64,000 nt of DNA, from NCBI GenBank assembly GCA_964606085.1, contig CAZSFD010000011.1:21103-85102 (forward strand). The letters are read 5' to 3'. Position numbers and translations under genes: made by a program. The notes under the pieces were generated by a model, which was given only the letters and a program-made list of their open reading frames with translations, searched no databases and was not told where the DNA came from. Each line of letters opens with the position of its first letter. Within the stretch, counting starts at the first letter, position 1. The stretch comes from CAIQJJ01 sp964606085 (GTDB lineage: Bacteria; Chloroflexota; Anaerolineae; Anaerolineales; UBA4823). Shown piece by piece: positions 33,122 through 39,958 of this stretch.

Positions 33122-33802
33122 CTACTCGCTTTTCTCGCCGCTCAGGCGTTCATATTCTTTGGCGTGGAACTGGCGCATCTCTGCTTCGCTCAACTTGCCG
33201 GTGAACATGCTCAAATTCAGGCGTTCAATGTGGACGTGGTAGATATGCCACACCATGATGAAGATGGTCGCCACGATGGCTTCGGTGCTGTGGGCCAATT
33301 TCGCCGCTGGCACAATCCCGCCGGGGAAAAGCTGCGTGAACTGCACCGGGAACCAGATAATGAACCCCGAAATGACCATGATCCCGATGCCGAAGAACAG
33401 AAACCAATAGGTGATCTTCTGCTCGAAGTTGTAGCGGCCAAAGGCGGGGCGGTCTTTGCGCAGGAAGAGCAGGTACTTGAGCATCTGCCAGGCATCGCGC
33501 ACGTCTTGCACCGTCGGCAGCATGTCGCCGGGCAGTTTGCGCCGCACCAACAGGATGATGATCACGGCCAGGTGGTAGATCACTTCGAGCGTCAGCACGA
33601 TGGCGGCGACGTGGTGGATATTGCGGATCAGTTCCACCTGTTCGGGCGTGGCGAGCAATTGCTGGCTCCAGGCGGCCTCACGGTATTTTTGCGGCAGGCC
33701 GGTCAGCAGCAGCACCACGAAGCTCAGGATCAGCAGGGCGTGTTCCCAGCGCTGCGCCAGCGAGAAGCGCCAGAAGGTGCGTTCTTGCGTAATGGTTTTC
33801 AT
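33122..33802 (-). CDS. Cytochrome b561-type membrane subunit (first module)
   Basis: A 226-residue four-helix membrane cytochrome b starting MKTITQERTFWRFSLAQRWEH. Heme-ligand histidine candidates lie in RWEHALLIL, NIHHVAAIV, EVIYHLAVI, LAHSTEAIV and MVWHIYHVHI. It matches the membrane part of the 30533 protein almost motif by motif but has no cytochrome c domain. The start overlaps the upstream nonaheme gene as ATGA (33799-33802); the longer frame to 34093 is a shadow of that gene. Expected role: quinone-linked electron transfer to or from the anchored nonaheme protein. Confidence 0.9.
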   Translation of the reverse strand: MKTITQERTFWRFSLAQRWEHALLILSFVVLLLTGLPQKYREAAWSQQLLATPEQVELIRNIHHVAAIVLTLEVIYHLAVIIILLVRRKLPGDMLPTVQDVRDAWQMLKYLLFLRKDRPAFGRYNFEQKITYWFLFFGIGIMVISGFIIWFPVQFTQLFPGGIVPAAKLAHSTEAIVATIFIMVWHIYHVHIERLNLSMFTGKLSEAEMRQFHAKEYERLSGEKSE

Positions 33803-34965
33803 GGCAGGTTCCTCCGCACGCGCCCGGCCGTGTTGCGGACGATTTGCAGCAGCACATAAATGACCGAGGCCCACAGCACAACCGGCATGAACCAATCGTA
33901 GAACGATTTGACGTAAAACACGAACGGCGTGCGGGCCAGGCTGATCTCGTTGTGGCCTGTCCAGGCCGCGGTCCAGTTCGGGCCTGCGCCGGGGTGACAC
34001 TCGGCGCAGGTGGCTTGCAGGTTGGCCGGGTTGACTTTCGAGGCCGGGTCGTCGGTCTGACGGATGTCGTGGATGCCGTGGCAGTCGGTACACACGGCGC
34101 TGTCGTGCCAGATGGCCGGCCAGCGTGCCTTGTAGACGGAAACATCCACGCCATGCCAGGAGAGCTTGTAGATGTCGTAAACATCGGCTGGCAGGCCATA
34201 TTGGCTCATCATGACTTCATCGGCGTGACAGTTGGCGCACATTTCGGGGGTCTGCACGCGGAATTGCTCGGTGCGTGGGTCTTGAATATCATGCACGCCG
34301 TGACAATCGGTGCAGACGGGCACATCGGGGTTGTCCTCGCCGATCAGGGCCGCACCATGAATGCTCTGCTTGTAGGCATCCACGATCTCGCCGTGACATT
34401 GAGCGCACGTCTCCGAGATGTGGGCGCGCGGCTCGTTGGGCGGGCGCACGTCGTGTGCGCCGTGGCAATCGGTGCAGACCGGGGCTTCGGGGTGGCCGGA
34501 AGCGGCCATCTGGGTGTGGATGCTGTCCTGGGCCTTCTCGTAATTGTTGGAATGGCACTTCTGGCAGGTCTGGTAGTAACCGAGGGAGAGTTCGCGGCGG
34601 CTGGTGTAGGTCTGCGCCGGGTGCGGGTAGGTGGTGATGTTGTTGTGACACGCCTCGCATTCGATTCCGAGCGAACTATGGATGGAATGCTCGATCTCGT
34701 CGGCTGAGATCACCAGCGAAAGCGTCTCGCCGCTGGGCAGGGCGATGTCTTTGACCTTATCGGGGTTGCTGTGACAGCCCAGGCAGTATTTTTCGGTTTC
34801 CTGTGCGGCGGGGGCGGTCACATCGGCGGCGCGGGCGGGCGTGGAAATACCAAGCAAGACCGCGATCACAAGGAAGGTAAGACCGACAATTTGTGGCGCA
34901 AATCTCAGATTTGCGCTACGTTTGGCGGCAGCTGGAAACCGCGCTTTGGAGGGGTTACTTGCCAT
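33799..34965 (-). CDS. Nonaheme cytochrome c with C-terminal membrane anchor (first module)
   Basis: A 388-residue secreted protein with an N-terminal signal segment (about 28-46, ending PARA) and nine CxxCH sites: CLGCH, CEACH, CQKCH, CTDCH, CAQCH, CTDCH, CANCH, CTDCH, CAECH. A single helix (about 357-377) anchors it at the C-terminus. ATG 34965 has GGGAGAGAAG upstream. The n-region of the signal peptide (residues 16-24) is encoded by a GTAGCGCAAATCT palindrome of the kind found between genes elsewhere, so it looks like a repeat that was taken into the coding sequence. The start overlaps the small one-helix gene. Confidence 0.92.
   Translation of the reverse strand: MASNPSKARFPAAAKRSANLRFAPQIVGLTFLVIAVLLGISTPARAADVTAPAAQETEKYCLGCHSNPDKVKDIALPSGETLSLVISADEIEHSIHSSLGIECEACHNNITTYPHPAQTYTSRRELSLGYYQTCQKCHSNNYEKAQDSIHTQMAASGHPEAPVCTDCHGAHDVRPPNEPRAHISETCAQCHGEIVDAYKQSIHGAALIGEDNPDVPVCTDCHGVHDIQDPRTEQFRVQTPEMCANCHADEVMMSQYGLPADVYDIYKLSWHGVDVSVYKARWPAIWHDSAVCTDCHGIHDIRQTDDPASKVNPANLQATCAECHPGAGPNWTAAWTGHNEISLARTPFVFYVKSFYDWFMPVVLWASVIYVLLQIVRNTAGRVRRNLP
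34893..34919. repeat. Palindromic repeat inside a signal-peptide coding region
   Basis: Arms GTGGCGCAAATCT and AGATTTGCGCTAC (one mismatch) around a single C. It codes for RSANLRFAP in the nonaheme cytochrome at 33799-34965. Its outline (GTAGxGC...GCxCTAC) matches the palindromes at 47767 and 62009. Confidence 0.7.
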
Positions 34966-35107
34966 TCTTCTCTCCCGCGGGCGGTTCAGCCACCAGCCCC
35001 AGGCGGCGCAAAAGATACGAGATGCCGAACAAAATCCCCAACGGCACCGCGCAGCGCACCACAAACAGCAACCCGACGAAAATTGGGTTGGGATCGGCGT
35101 GTTCCAT
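34955..35107 (-). CDS. Fifty-residue one-helix membrane protein in the multiheme operon
   Basis: A short frame starting MEHADPNPIFVGLLFVVRCA and ending AGEKNGK, 50 residues. One hydrophobic segment (about 9-31) is followed by basic residues (LLRRLG). It lies exactly between the NrfD gene and the first nonaheme gene, in the same direction, and overlaps the nonaheme start by 11 bases, which argues that it is real. Small one-helix subunits at this position are known in Hmc/Tmc-type complexes (HmcD-like), so it may be a structural subunit. No sequence family recognised. Confidence 0.72.
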   Translation of the reverse strand: MEHADPNPIFVGLLFVVRCAVPLGILFGISYLLRRLGLVAEPPAGEKNGK

Positions 35108-35133
35108 AAGTATTGATCTCCATTTTGCCACAA

Positions 35134-35162
35134 ACTTCCGAAGTCTTTAAGACTTCGGAAGT
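35134..35162. repeat. ACTTCCGAAGT palindrome between NrfD and small membrane gene
   Basis: Arms ACTTCCGAAGTCTT and AAGACTTCGGAAGT around one T, filling the 59-base gap inside the operon. It lacks a T-run on the minus strand, so termination is doubtful. It shares its outer core with the hairpin at 8929-8975. Confidence 0.75.
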
Positions 35163-35166
35163 CTCA

Positions 35167-36399
35167 TCACTTCTCGCCATCGAACAATGGCAGCAGCTTG
35201 ACGCCCAACGTCAGCAGCAGCAGCGCATAGCCGATGATCCCCACCGCCACGCCCCACTCCACCAGCGACGGCCAGTATTCCCCGGCGGGCAACTGGTACA
35301 ACGTCCCCGGCGAATAGGCCACCGGCACGAACAACCCGCTGACCGTGATGTTCCAGCGGTGGGTGATGATGCCGAGCATGCCCGAAATGCCGCCGATGAC
35401 GAGGAAAAGCGGCGAACGGTTGAAGCGCGGCGTCAGAAACAGCACCGCCGGGACGATGATGCCCAGGCCCACTTCGCCCACCCAAAAACTGAAATTGTAG
35501 GGCGTCTGCTGGTTCAAAATGAACAGCGACTCGCTCACCAGCGGCGTGCGGCCATAGTAGGCCACCGTGGCCAAATCCCAAAATTTGATGTAGCCGTAGG
35601 CCAAAAAGGCCAGCCCGCTGAATTTGGCAATCGTGCGCAGTACATCGTGCGGCACGCGGCGCTTGAGCGTGATCCATTCGACCACCAGGGCAATCGTCAT
35701 CGTCAGCGCCGGGCCGGCCGCCACCGCCGACAGGATGAACATGATCGGCATCGAGGGCTTGAACCAGATCGGGCGCGACTTGACGATGCCGTAGGTGGCT
35801 CCGAGCGAAGATTGATGCAGCAGCGAAATGCCCAGCCCCAACACGGCCAGCGCCGGGGCCAGCTTGTGCAGCAGGTGAGCGGCTTTGCGGATGTAGTCAA
35901 TGTAGCGCACCCGGTCGAAGATTTTGGCCTCGGCGATCACCGGCAAAAACTCCACCACCATGATCACGAGATAAATGGTGATGCACCAGGTAATTTCCCA
36001 CAGCACCGAGTGGACGTTCCAGAACGCCCACGGATGCCAGAAGCGGTCGGGGCGGCCAATATCCATCACCAGCGTCAGCAGCGCCGACGTGTAGCCGATG
36101 AAGCCCACCAGCACGGCCAGGCGCACAATGGATTGGAAGTGTTTCAAGCCAAAGATGTAGACGATGGCCGAAAGCGTGAACGCGCCCGCCCCCAGGGCGA
36201 TGGACGACAGATCAATGGTGATCCACAACCCCCAGGGGACGAGGTCGCTCATATTGGTGATCCATAGCCCCTGCCAGAACACATCCACGGCGGCCACCAA
36301 CCCGATGGCCAGGCACAACCCGATGAAGGCCAGCCATGCCAGCATGGCCGGGCTGAGACGCGGCAGCGTGAAACCTTTGCGCGGCGCCAGGGTGGTCAT
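35167..36399 (-). CDS. nrfD: NrfD/PsrC-family quinone-interacting membrane subunit
   Basis: A 410-residue polytopic protein with about ten helices, family NrfD/HybB. Typical segments are WGLWITIDLSSIALGAGAF, the DIGRPDRFWHPWAF motif after helix three, and HQSSLGATYGIV. Such subunits carry no heme and bind quinol, passing electrons to a partner ferredoxin subunit. Here the partner is encoded immediately upstream with a four-base overlap (ATGA at 36396-36399). Together with the octaheme protein before it, this forms a periplasmic cytochrome/Fe-S/NrfD module like HmcABC, TmcBC or ActAB-C of alternative complex III. Confidence 0.92.
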   Translation of the reverse strand: MTTLAPRKGFTLPRLSPAMLAWLAFIGLCLAIGLVAAVDVFWQGLWITNMSDLVPWGLWITIDLSSIALGAGAFTLSAIVYIFGLKHFQSIVRLAVLVGFIGYTSALLTLVMDIGRPDRFWHPWAFWNVHSVLWEITWCITIYLVIMVVEFLPVIAEAKIFDRVRYIDYIRKAAHLLHKLAPALAVLGLGISLLHQSSLGATYGIVKSRPIWFKPSMPIMFILSAVAAGPALTMTIALVVEWITLKRRVPHDVLRTIAKFSGLAFLAYGYIKFWDLATVAYYGRTPLVSESLFILNQQTPYNFSFWVGEVGLGIIVPAVLFLTPRFNRSPLFLVIGGISGMLGIITHRWNITVSGLFVPVAYSPGTLYQLPAGEYWPSLVEWGVAVGIIGYALLLLTLGVKLLPLFDGEK

Positions 36400-37226
36400 A
36401 GGCCCTCCTTTGGCGGGATATAGTAGACGTTGGCCTCCGTCCCCAGGTCTTCGCGCAGGCGGATGGTGGCGTGGGCGCGGATGTACTCGGAAACCGGGCT
36501 TTGTTCGTCGTTCAGGTCGCCAAAGACGCGCGCCCCCACCGGGCAGACGTTGACGCAGGCGGGCGTGGCTTCGGCGTCTACGCCGGGCATCAGGCCGCTG
36601 CGCAGGCCGTCATCAATGCGGTGAATGCAGAAGGTACACTTTTCCACCACACCGCGCGGCCGGCGTTCGACCTCGGCGATGCCCCAGGTGGGGATGTAGG
36701 GATTTTCCTCGCTGCGTTCCTGCCAGTTGAAGCGGCGGGCGTCGTAGGGACAGGCCACCTGGCAGTAGCGGCAGCCGATACAGCGGTCGTAATTCATCAC
36801 CACCAGCCCATCTTCGCGGTGGTAGGTAGCTTGCACGGGGCAGACCTCCACGCAGGGGGCGTTCTGGCAGTGCAGGCAGGGCCGGGTGAAGAAAAATTCG
36901 CGCCCGGTGGATGTTTTCTCGTTGACGATGATGTTCCAGGGTTCGCCAGAAAGGACATCGTTGGTAGCGCTGCACGCCCGCTGGCAGTAGCCGCAGCCGA
37001 TACATTTATCCAGGTCAATTGCCATGCCCCAACGGAACGGGCCGTGGCCGTCGCCATGCCCGTCGCCGTTGATGGAAAGTTGCTCGCTCTTGAGTTGTCC
37101 GAACGGCGAGAGCGGCCCGGTGGTAACGACCTGCGCCAGCAGCACCGAACCCGCCGCGGCCACCCCCACTTTGAGAAAATCACGGCGGGTCAGATCGACG
37201 ACGACTTTGGTCTTTTTCTTAGCCAT
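36396..37226 (-). CDS. Tat-exported four-cluster 4Fe-4S ferredoxin subunit
   Basis: A 276-residue iron-sulfur protein of the HybA/DmsB type. The N-terminus has a Tat signal (LTRRDFLKVG followed by a hydrophobic stretch). Four clusters are visible: CIGCGYCQRAC, CLHCQNAPCVEVC, CIGCRYCQVAC and CTFC...ACVNVCPVG, with the usual pairing of first and fourth. It would wire the NrfD subunit to the anchored octaheme cytochrome encoded upstream, with which it overlaps by 8 bases. No molybdopterin catalytic subunit is present in the locus, so the module carries electrons and does not itself reduce a terminal acceptor as far as can be seen. Confidence 0.93.
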   Translation of the reverse strand: MAKKKTKVVVDLTRRDFLKVGVAAAGSVLLAQVVTTGPLSPFGQLKSEQLSINGDGHGDGHGPFRWGMAIDLDKCIGCGYCQRACSATNDVLSGEPWNIIVNEKTSTGREFFFTRPCLHCQNAPCVEVCPVQATYHREDGLVVMNYDRCIGCRYCQVACPYDARRFNWQERSEENPYIPTWGIAEVERRPRGVVEKCTFCIHRIDDGLRSGLMPGVDAEATPACVNVCPVGARVFGDLNDEQSPVSEYIRAHATIRLREDLGTEANVYYIPPKEGL

Positions 37227-38223
37227 TCTCTTCCACCTCCACCAGCCGGATACGCTTGCTGACTACCCAGGCTGCCGCGCCGCCGGTGATCAGGCCGACA
37301 ATCGCGCCCTGCGCCAGGCCGGTATACAGCCGCACCGTGCCAGCCGCCTTCAATTCGGCAATCGCCTGCTCCTGCTCGCTGACTTTTTCTTCCAGCGAGA
37401 GCATTTCGGCGGTGTTGATGGTTTGCGTGATCTGCCCGGTCAGCTTGACGATCTCGTCGCGCGTGTGGACGGTATCCTGGTGGCAGCCGATACACGCATC
37501 CGAGCCGACGGTGAAGGTATGGCCGGTGGGGATCAGACCGCCGATGGGGTCATCCATACGCGGGCGGGTATACATGTGACAGTTGGAGCATTCCAGGCCG
37601 GCGTTGGCGTGCGTGCCGTGCGTAAAGGCCGTTCCGCTCTCTTTGTGGCAGTTGGTGCATAGCTCGGTGACGGTGGGCGCGACCGGCTTCTGGGCGTGCG
37701 GGTTGTGGCAGGCCTGGCACTGAATCCCTTGCTGGCCGTGAGCGCTGGCGCGCCATTCGTCGGTGGTGTTTTTGTGACAGGTGGCGCAAAGGTTCTCATC
37801 GGGGGTGAGCGGCATCTGCGTGGCGGGGTGGCCTGGTTGGAAAGGCCCGTGGCACGATTCGCACGTCACGCCCTCTTCGTTGTAAGCGCCGTTGGCGGGG
37901 TTGAAGCCGGTGGTGTGGCATTCCAGGCAGGCCACCTGCGAGCCGAGTTCGCTCCAATCGCGCTGGAAGATGGGTGAGGAGAAGGCATGGGCGTGGCGGG
38001 TTTCCTGCCAATCGGTGTACAAATCTTCGTGGCAACTCTTACAGGATTCTGACCCGGCGTAGGATGCGACCGTCGGCGTTGCATCGGCGGCCACATCTGC
38101 CGCCTGGGCAGGCTGCGCCTGGCTCAACATGGCTCCTGCCGCCACACAAACTGCAAAAACCAGCATAAATGCCAACCCGCTGCGTCCCCAAATTTTTGAT
38201 AGCGTTAGCCATTTTCGATCCAT
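37219..38223 (-). CDS. Octaheme cytochrome c with C-terminal coiled coil and membrane anchor
   Basis: A 334-residue secreted protein: signal peptide (hydrophobic 15-33), then eight CxxCH sites (CKSCH, CLECH, CESCH, CATCH, CQACH, CTNCH, CSNCH, CIGCH), a coiled-coil-like segment after the last heme (about 272-296, EKVSEQEQAIAELKAAG) and one membrane helix (about 300-320) with a basic cytoplasmic tail. ATG 38223 is preceded by GAAGAGGT. It resembles the small multiheme subunit of decaheme/NrfB-NrfH-type chains but matches none exactly. It overlaps the ferredoxin gene and is probably the first gene of the main operon. Confidence 0.92.
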   Translation of the reverse strand: MDRKWLTLSKIWGRSGLAFMLVFAVCVAAGAMLSQAQPAQAADVAADATPTVASYAGSESCKSCHEDLYTDWQETRHAHAFSSPIFQRDWSELGSQVACLECHTTGFNPANGAYNEEGVTCESCHGPFQPGHPATQMPLTPDENLCATCHKNTTDEWRASAHGQQGIQCQACHNPHAQKPVAPTVTELCTNCHKESGTAFTHGTHANAGLECSNCHMYTRPRMDDPIGGLIPTGHTFTVGSDACIGCHQDTVHTRDEIVKLTGQITQTINTAEMLSLEEKVSEQEQAIAELKAAGTVRLYTGLAQGAIVGLITGGAAAWVVSKRIRLVEVEENG

Positions 38224-38279
38224 ATTTCGACCTCTTCACATTTCAAACTGGTAGGTTTACCCTATCGAACATTATTTTT

Positions 38280-38297
38280 ATGGGAGATTCTTCCCAT
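38280..38297. promoter_or_regulatory. Inverted heptamer motif upstream of the octaheme/FeS/NrfD operon
   Basis: ATGGGAGATTCTTCCCAT, with inverted arms ATGGGA/TCCCAT, 57 bases before ATG 38223. The halves resemble NarL-type heptamers (TACYYMT), and a copy of its first 11 bases occurs in the opposite direction at 39734-39744. Proposed as a binding site for the NarL-like regulator of this locus. Confidence 0.4.
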
Positions 38298-38369
38298 TCG
38301 ATTGTAGGTGCGAATGGATGTCACTCACAGTTAGCAATGTCACGCCCCCTCTCGATAGATGTAACCAAA

Positions 38370-38411
38370 ATGGATGCCACAGGCTTTTTTGCAAAAACCT
38401 GTGGCATCCAT
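38370..38411 (-). terminator. Hairpin after the collagen-like cytochrome gene
   Basis: Perfect 14-base arms ATGGATGCCACAGG / CCTGTGGCATCCAT, loop of 14 bases made of T- and A-runs, 9 bases after the stop of the 38420 gene. On the minus strand it is followed by TTTTGG. It likely separates the collagen-like cytochrome transcript from the octaheme operon. Confidence 0.7.
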
Positions 38412-38419
38412 AATTCCTG

Positions 38420-39649
38420 TTATGGTTCTGGGGTTGGCTCGACCGGTTCGGGCGTGGGCGGCGTGTGGAAGCCGCTGGCCTCGGCGATCATCTCTTCGTC
38501 GGTGAAGTCGAAGCCGCCGGTGTGACAACTGCGGCAGGCAAAGTTCAGGCCGATTTGCGCGCCGCCGTTCTCGCTAAATTGTTCGATTTGGGTGGGGTTG
38601 ATGGCAACCTGGTGGGTGCGCACGTCGCCGGTGAAGAGGGCGGCATTGCTCCAGGCGCTCTGGATGGCATAGGGCATGTGGCAGCTTTCGCAGGCCACAT
38701 TCTTCATACTTTTGCGATATTGCGCCTCGCGCCAGTGACAATCGGCGCAGGCCGTGCGGGTGGCCGGCTGGCTGGCCTGGCGCAACTGCTCCACCCCGGC
38801 GTGCGGGTCGTGGCAGACCACACAGTCTATGACAGTGTGCTTGCCGGGAAAGAGATCACCGTAGGTATCCTGATGCTGAATGAAACCGTCGGCGATTTCG
38901 ATCTCGCTGGAGCGGTGACATTGGTCGCACAGGGCGCTGCTGCGGTCAATGGTGGGATGCACCATGGTCGGCGCGGCGACGTGCAGGCTGCCCGGCCCGT
39001 GGCAGGCTTCGCATTGCACGCCTGCCTCGGCCCAGGTTCCGGTCACGCCAGGCAGGGCGGCCGGGTTGTTGCTGCTCGGCCAGGTGGTGTAGCCGGTGGC
39101 ATGGCAACTGCCGCAGGTGTTCGAGAGATTCTCCTCGCCGCTATGAAAGGCTACCCAGCCAGCCTGCGCTTTGACTTTGGAATTGGCGTAGTTGTATTGG
39201 CTGTCACCCGCGGTGATGATGTAGCCATCGGCGTTGGTGAAGACGGCTTTCCATTTGTAGCCGCCGATCACGTAGCTGATGTTTTCCCAGGTGCTTCCGG
39301 CGGGCGGCTCGGTCAACTGCGTGAAGGGATAAGCCGGGGCCTGGCCGCCTTCTACCTTGACCATATTCCAGGCATGGCCCGATTTCATAAACATATCATA
39401 CGTTTCTTGGTGGCATCCGGCGCAGGTTTGCGACCCCACGTATGTTGCGCCAACCGGGCCGGGTGGGCCAGCTTCGCCGGGCGCGCCGGCTGGCCCGGCG
39501 GGTCCTTCTTTGCCCTCTGGCCCTTGTGGGCCTTCCGGCCCAGCGGGTCCGGAAGGCCCCATTGGTCCCACAGGACCGGTCTCACCGGCGCAGGCGGCCA
39601 GCAGCAGCGCCGTAAGGATGAGCAGGATACCAAATAAGATTCTTTTCAT
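38420..39649 (-). CDS. Octaheme cytochrome c lipoprotein with collagen-like repeat stalk
   Basis: A 409-residue lipoprotein: signal peptide with lipobox LLAAC (Cys at about 20), then 15 or so Gly-X-Y triplets (residues about 21-66; GPMGPSGPAGPEGPQGPEG and on), then eight CxxCH sites (CAGCH, CGSCH, CEACH, CDQCH, CVVCH, CADCH, CESCH, CRSCH) and a short Pro/Glu tail. The second-start ATG 39649 is preferred because GAGGAG lies seven bases upstream; ATG 39655 is too close to it. Collagen-like Gly-X-Y stretches form trimeric stalks in bacterial surface proteins. A heme-bearing trimer on a stalk would suit electron exchange outside the membrane. First gene of the locus, behind an extended -10 promoter. 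Confidence 0.93.
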   Translation of the reverse strand: MKRILFGILLILTALLLAACAGETGPVGPMGPSGPAGPEGPQGPEGKEGPAGPAGAPGEAGPPGPVGATYVGSQTCAGCHQETYDMFMKSGHAWNMVKVEGGQAPAYPFTQLTEPPAGSTWENISYVIGGYKWKAVFTNADGYIITAGDSQYNYANSKVKAQAGWVAFHSGEENLSNTCGSCHATGYTTWPSSNNPAALPGVTGTWAEAGVQCEACHGPGSLHVAAPTMVHPTIDRSSALCDQCHRSSEIEIADGFIQHQDTYGDLFPGKHTVIDCVVCHDPHAGVEQLRQASQPATRTACADCHWREAQYRKSMKNVACESCHMPYAIQSAWSNAALFTGDVRTHQVAINPTQIEQFSENGGAQIGLNFACRSCHTGGFDFTDEEMIAEASGFHTPPTPEPVEPTPEP

Positions 39650-39679
39650 GGGCATTCTCCTCGCACTCGTTGTGAGCGT

Positions 39680-39688
39680 ATTATAGCA
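39680..39688 (-). promoter_or_regulatory. Extended -10 promoter of the collagen-like cytochrome gene
   Basis: Minus-strand TGCTATAAT, an extended -10 element, ends 31 bases before ATG 39649. No good -35 is seen at the normal distance, which fits an activator-dependent promoter. Confidence 0.55.
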
Positions 39689-39728
39689 AAGATTAAAAGA
39701 AGATTAGGACGTTTCTCCTATCTGGAAT

Positions 39729-39744
39729 ATGGTGAATCTCCCAT
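39729..39744. promoter_or_regulatory. Second copy of the inverted motif, upstream of the collagen-like cytochrome
   Basis: ATGGTGAATCTCCCAT; its reverse complement begins ATGGGAGATTC, identical over 11 bases to the site at 38280. It lies about 60 bases upstream of the predicted start of transcription, where an activator would bind. Confidence 0.4.
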
Positions 39745-39774
39745 AACGCGGCCTCCAGCCGCAACCAAAGATTT

Positions 39775-39860
39775 CACCGCGAAGGGCGCGAAGAACGCGA
39801 AGAATGCAAAGGTTTTCTTCGCGCCCTTCGCGGCTTCGCGGTTCAAATATCTTCGCGGTC
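39775..39860. repeat. GCGAAG word repeat with inverted arms
   Basis: CCGCGAAGGGCGCGAAGAA and its exact 19-base complement, with further GCGAAG and TTCGCGGT words to 39860. It occupies the middle of the only gene-free stretch above 300 bases (39650-39958); the rest of that stretch holds the promoters and motifs listed. Confidence 0.75.
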
Positions 39861-39923
39861 ATGATAGTTTTTCAAGGGCAATTCTATACGGAATCGTTGG
39901 GTTAAGATTAACGTGCATTCCAG

Positions 39924-39952
39924 TTGATCAAAACCGTCTCATGGCGTAAACT
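39924..39952 (+). promoter_or_regulatory. Promoter of the 39959 kinase, probably giving a leaderless mRNA
   Basis: TTGATC (39924-39929), a 17-base spacer and TAAACT (39947-39952). The -10 ends six bases before ATG 39959, so transcription should begin at or next to the start codon; no Shine-Dalgarno is present. Confidence 0.5.
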
Positions 39953-39958
39953 ATATCC

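Noticed and set aside
38465..39637. A 390-codon plus-strand frame opposite the collagen-like cytochrome
   Set aside because: The minus strand carries a lipobox, Gly-X-Y triplets and eight CxxCH sites; the plus frame is a shadow.
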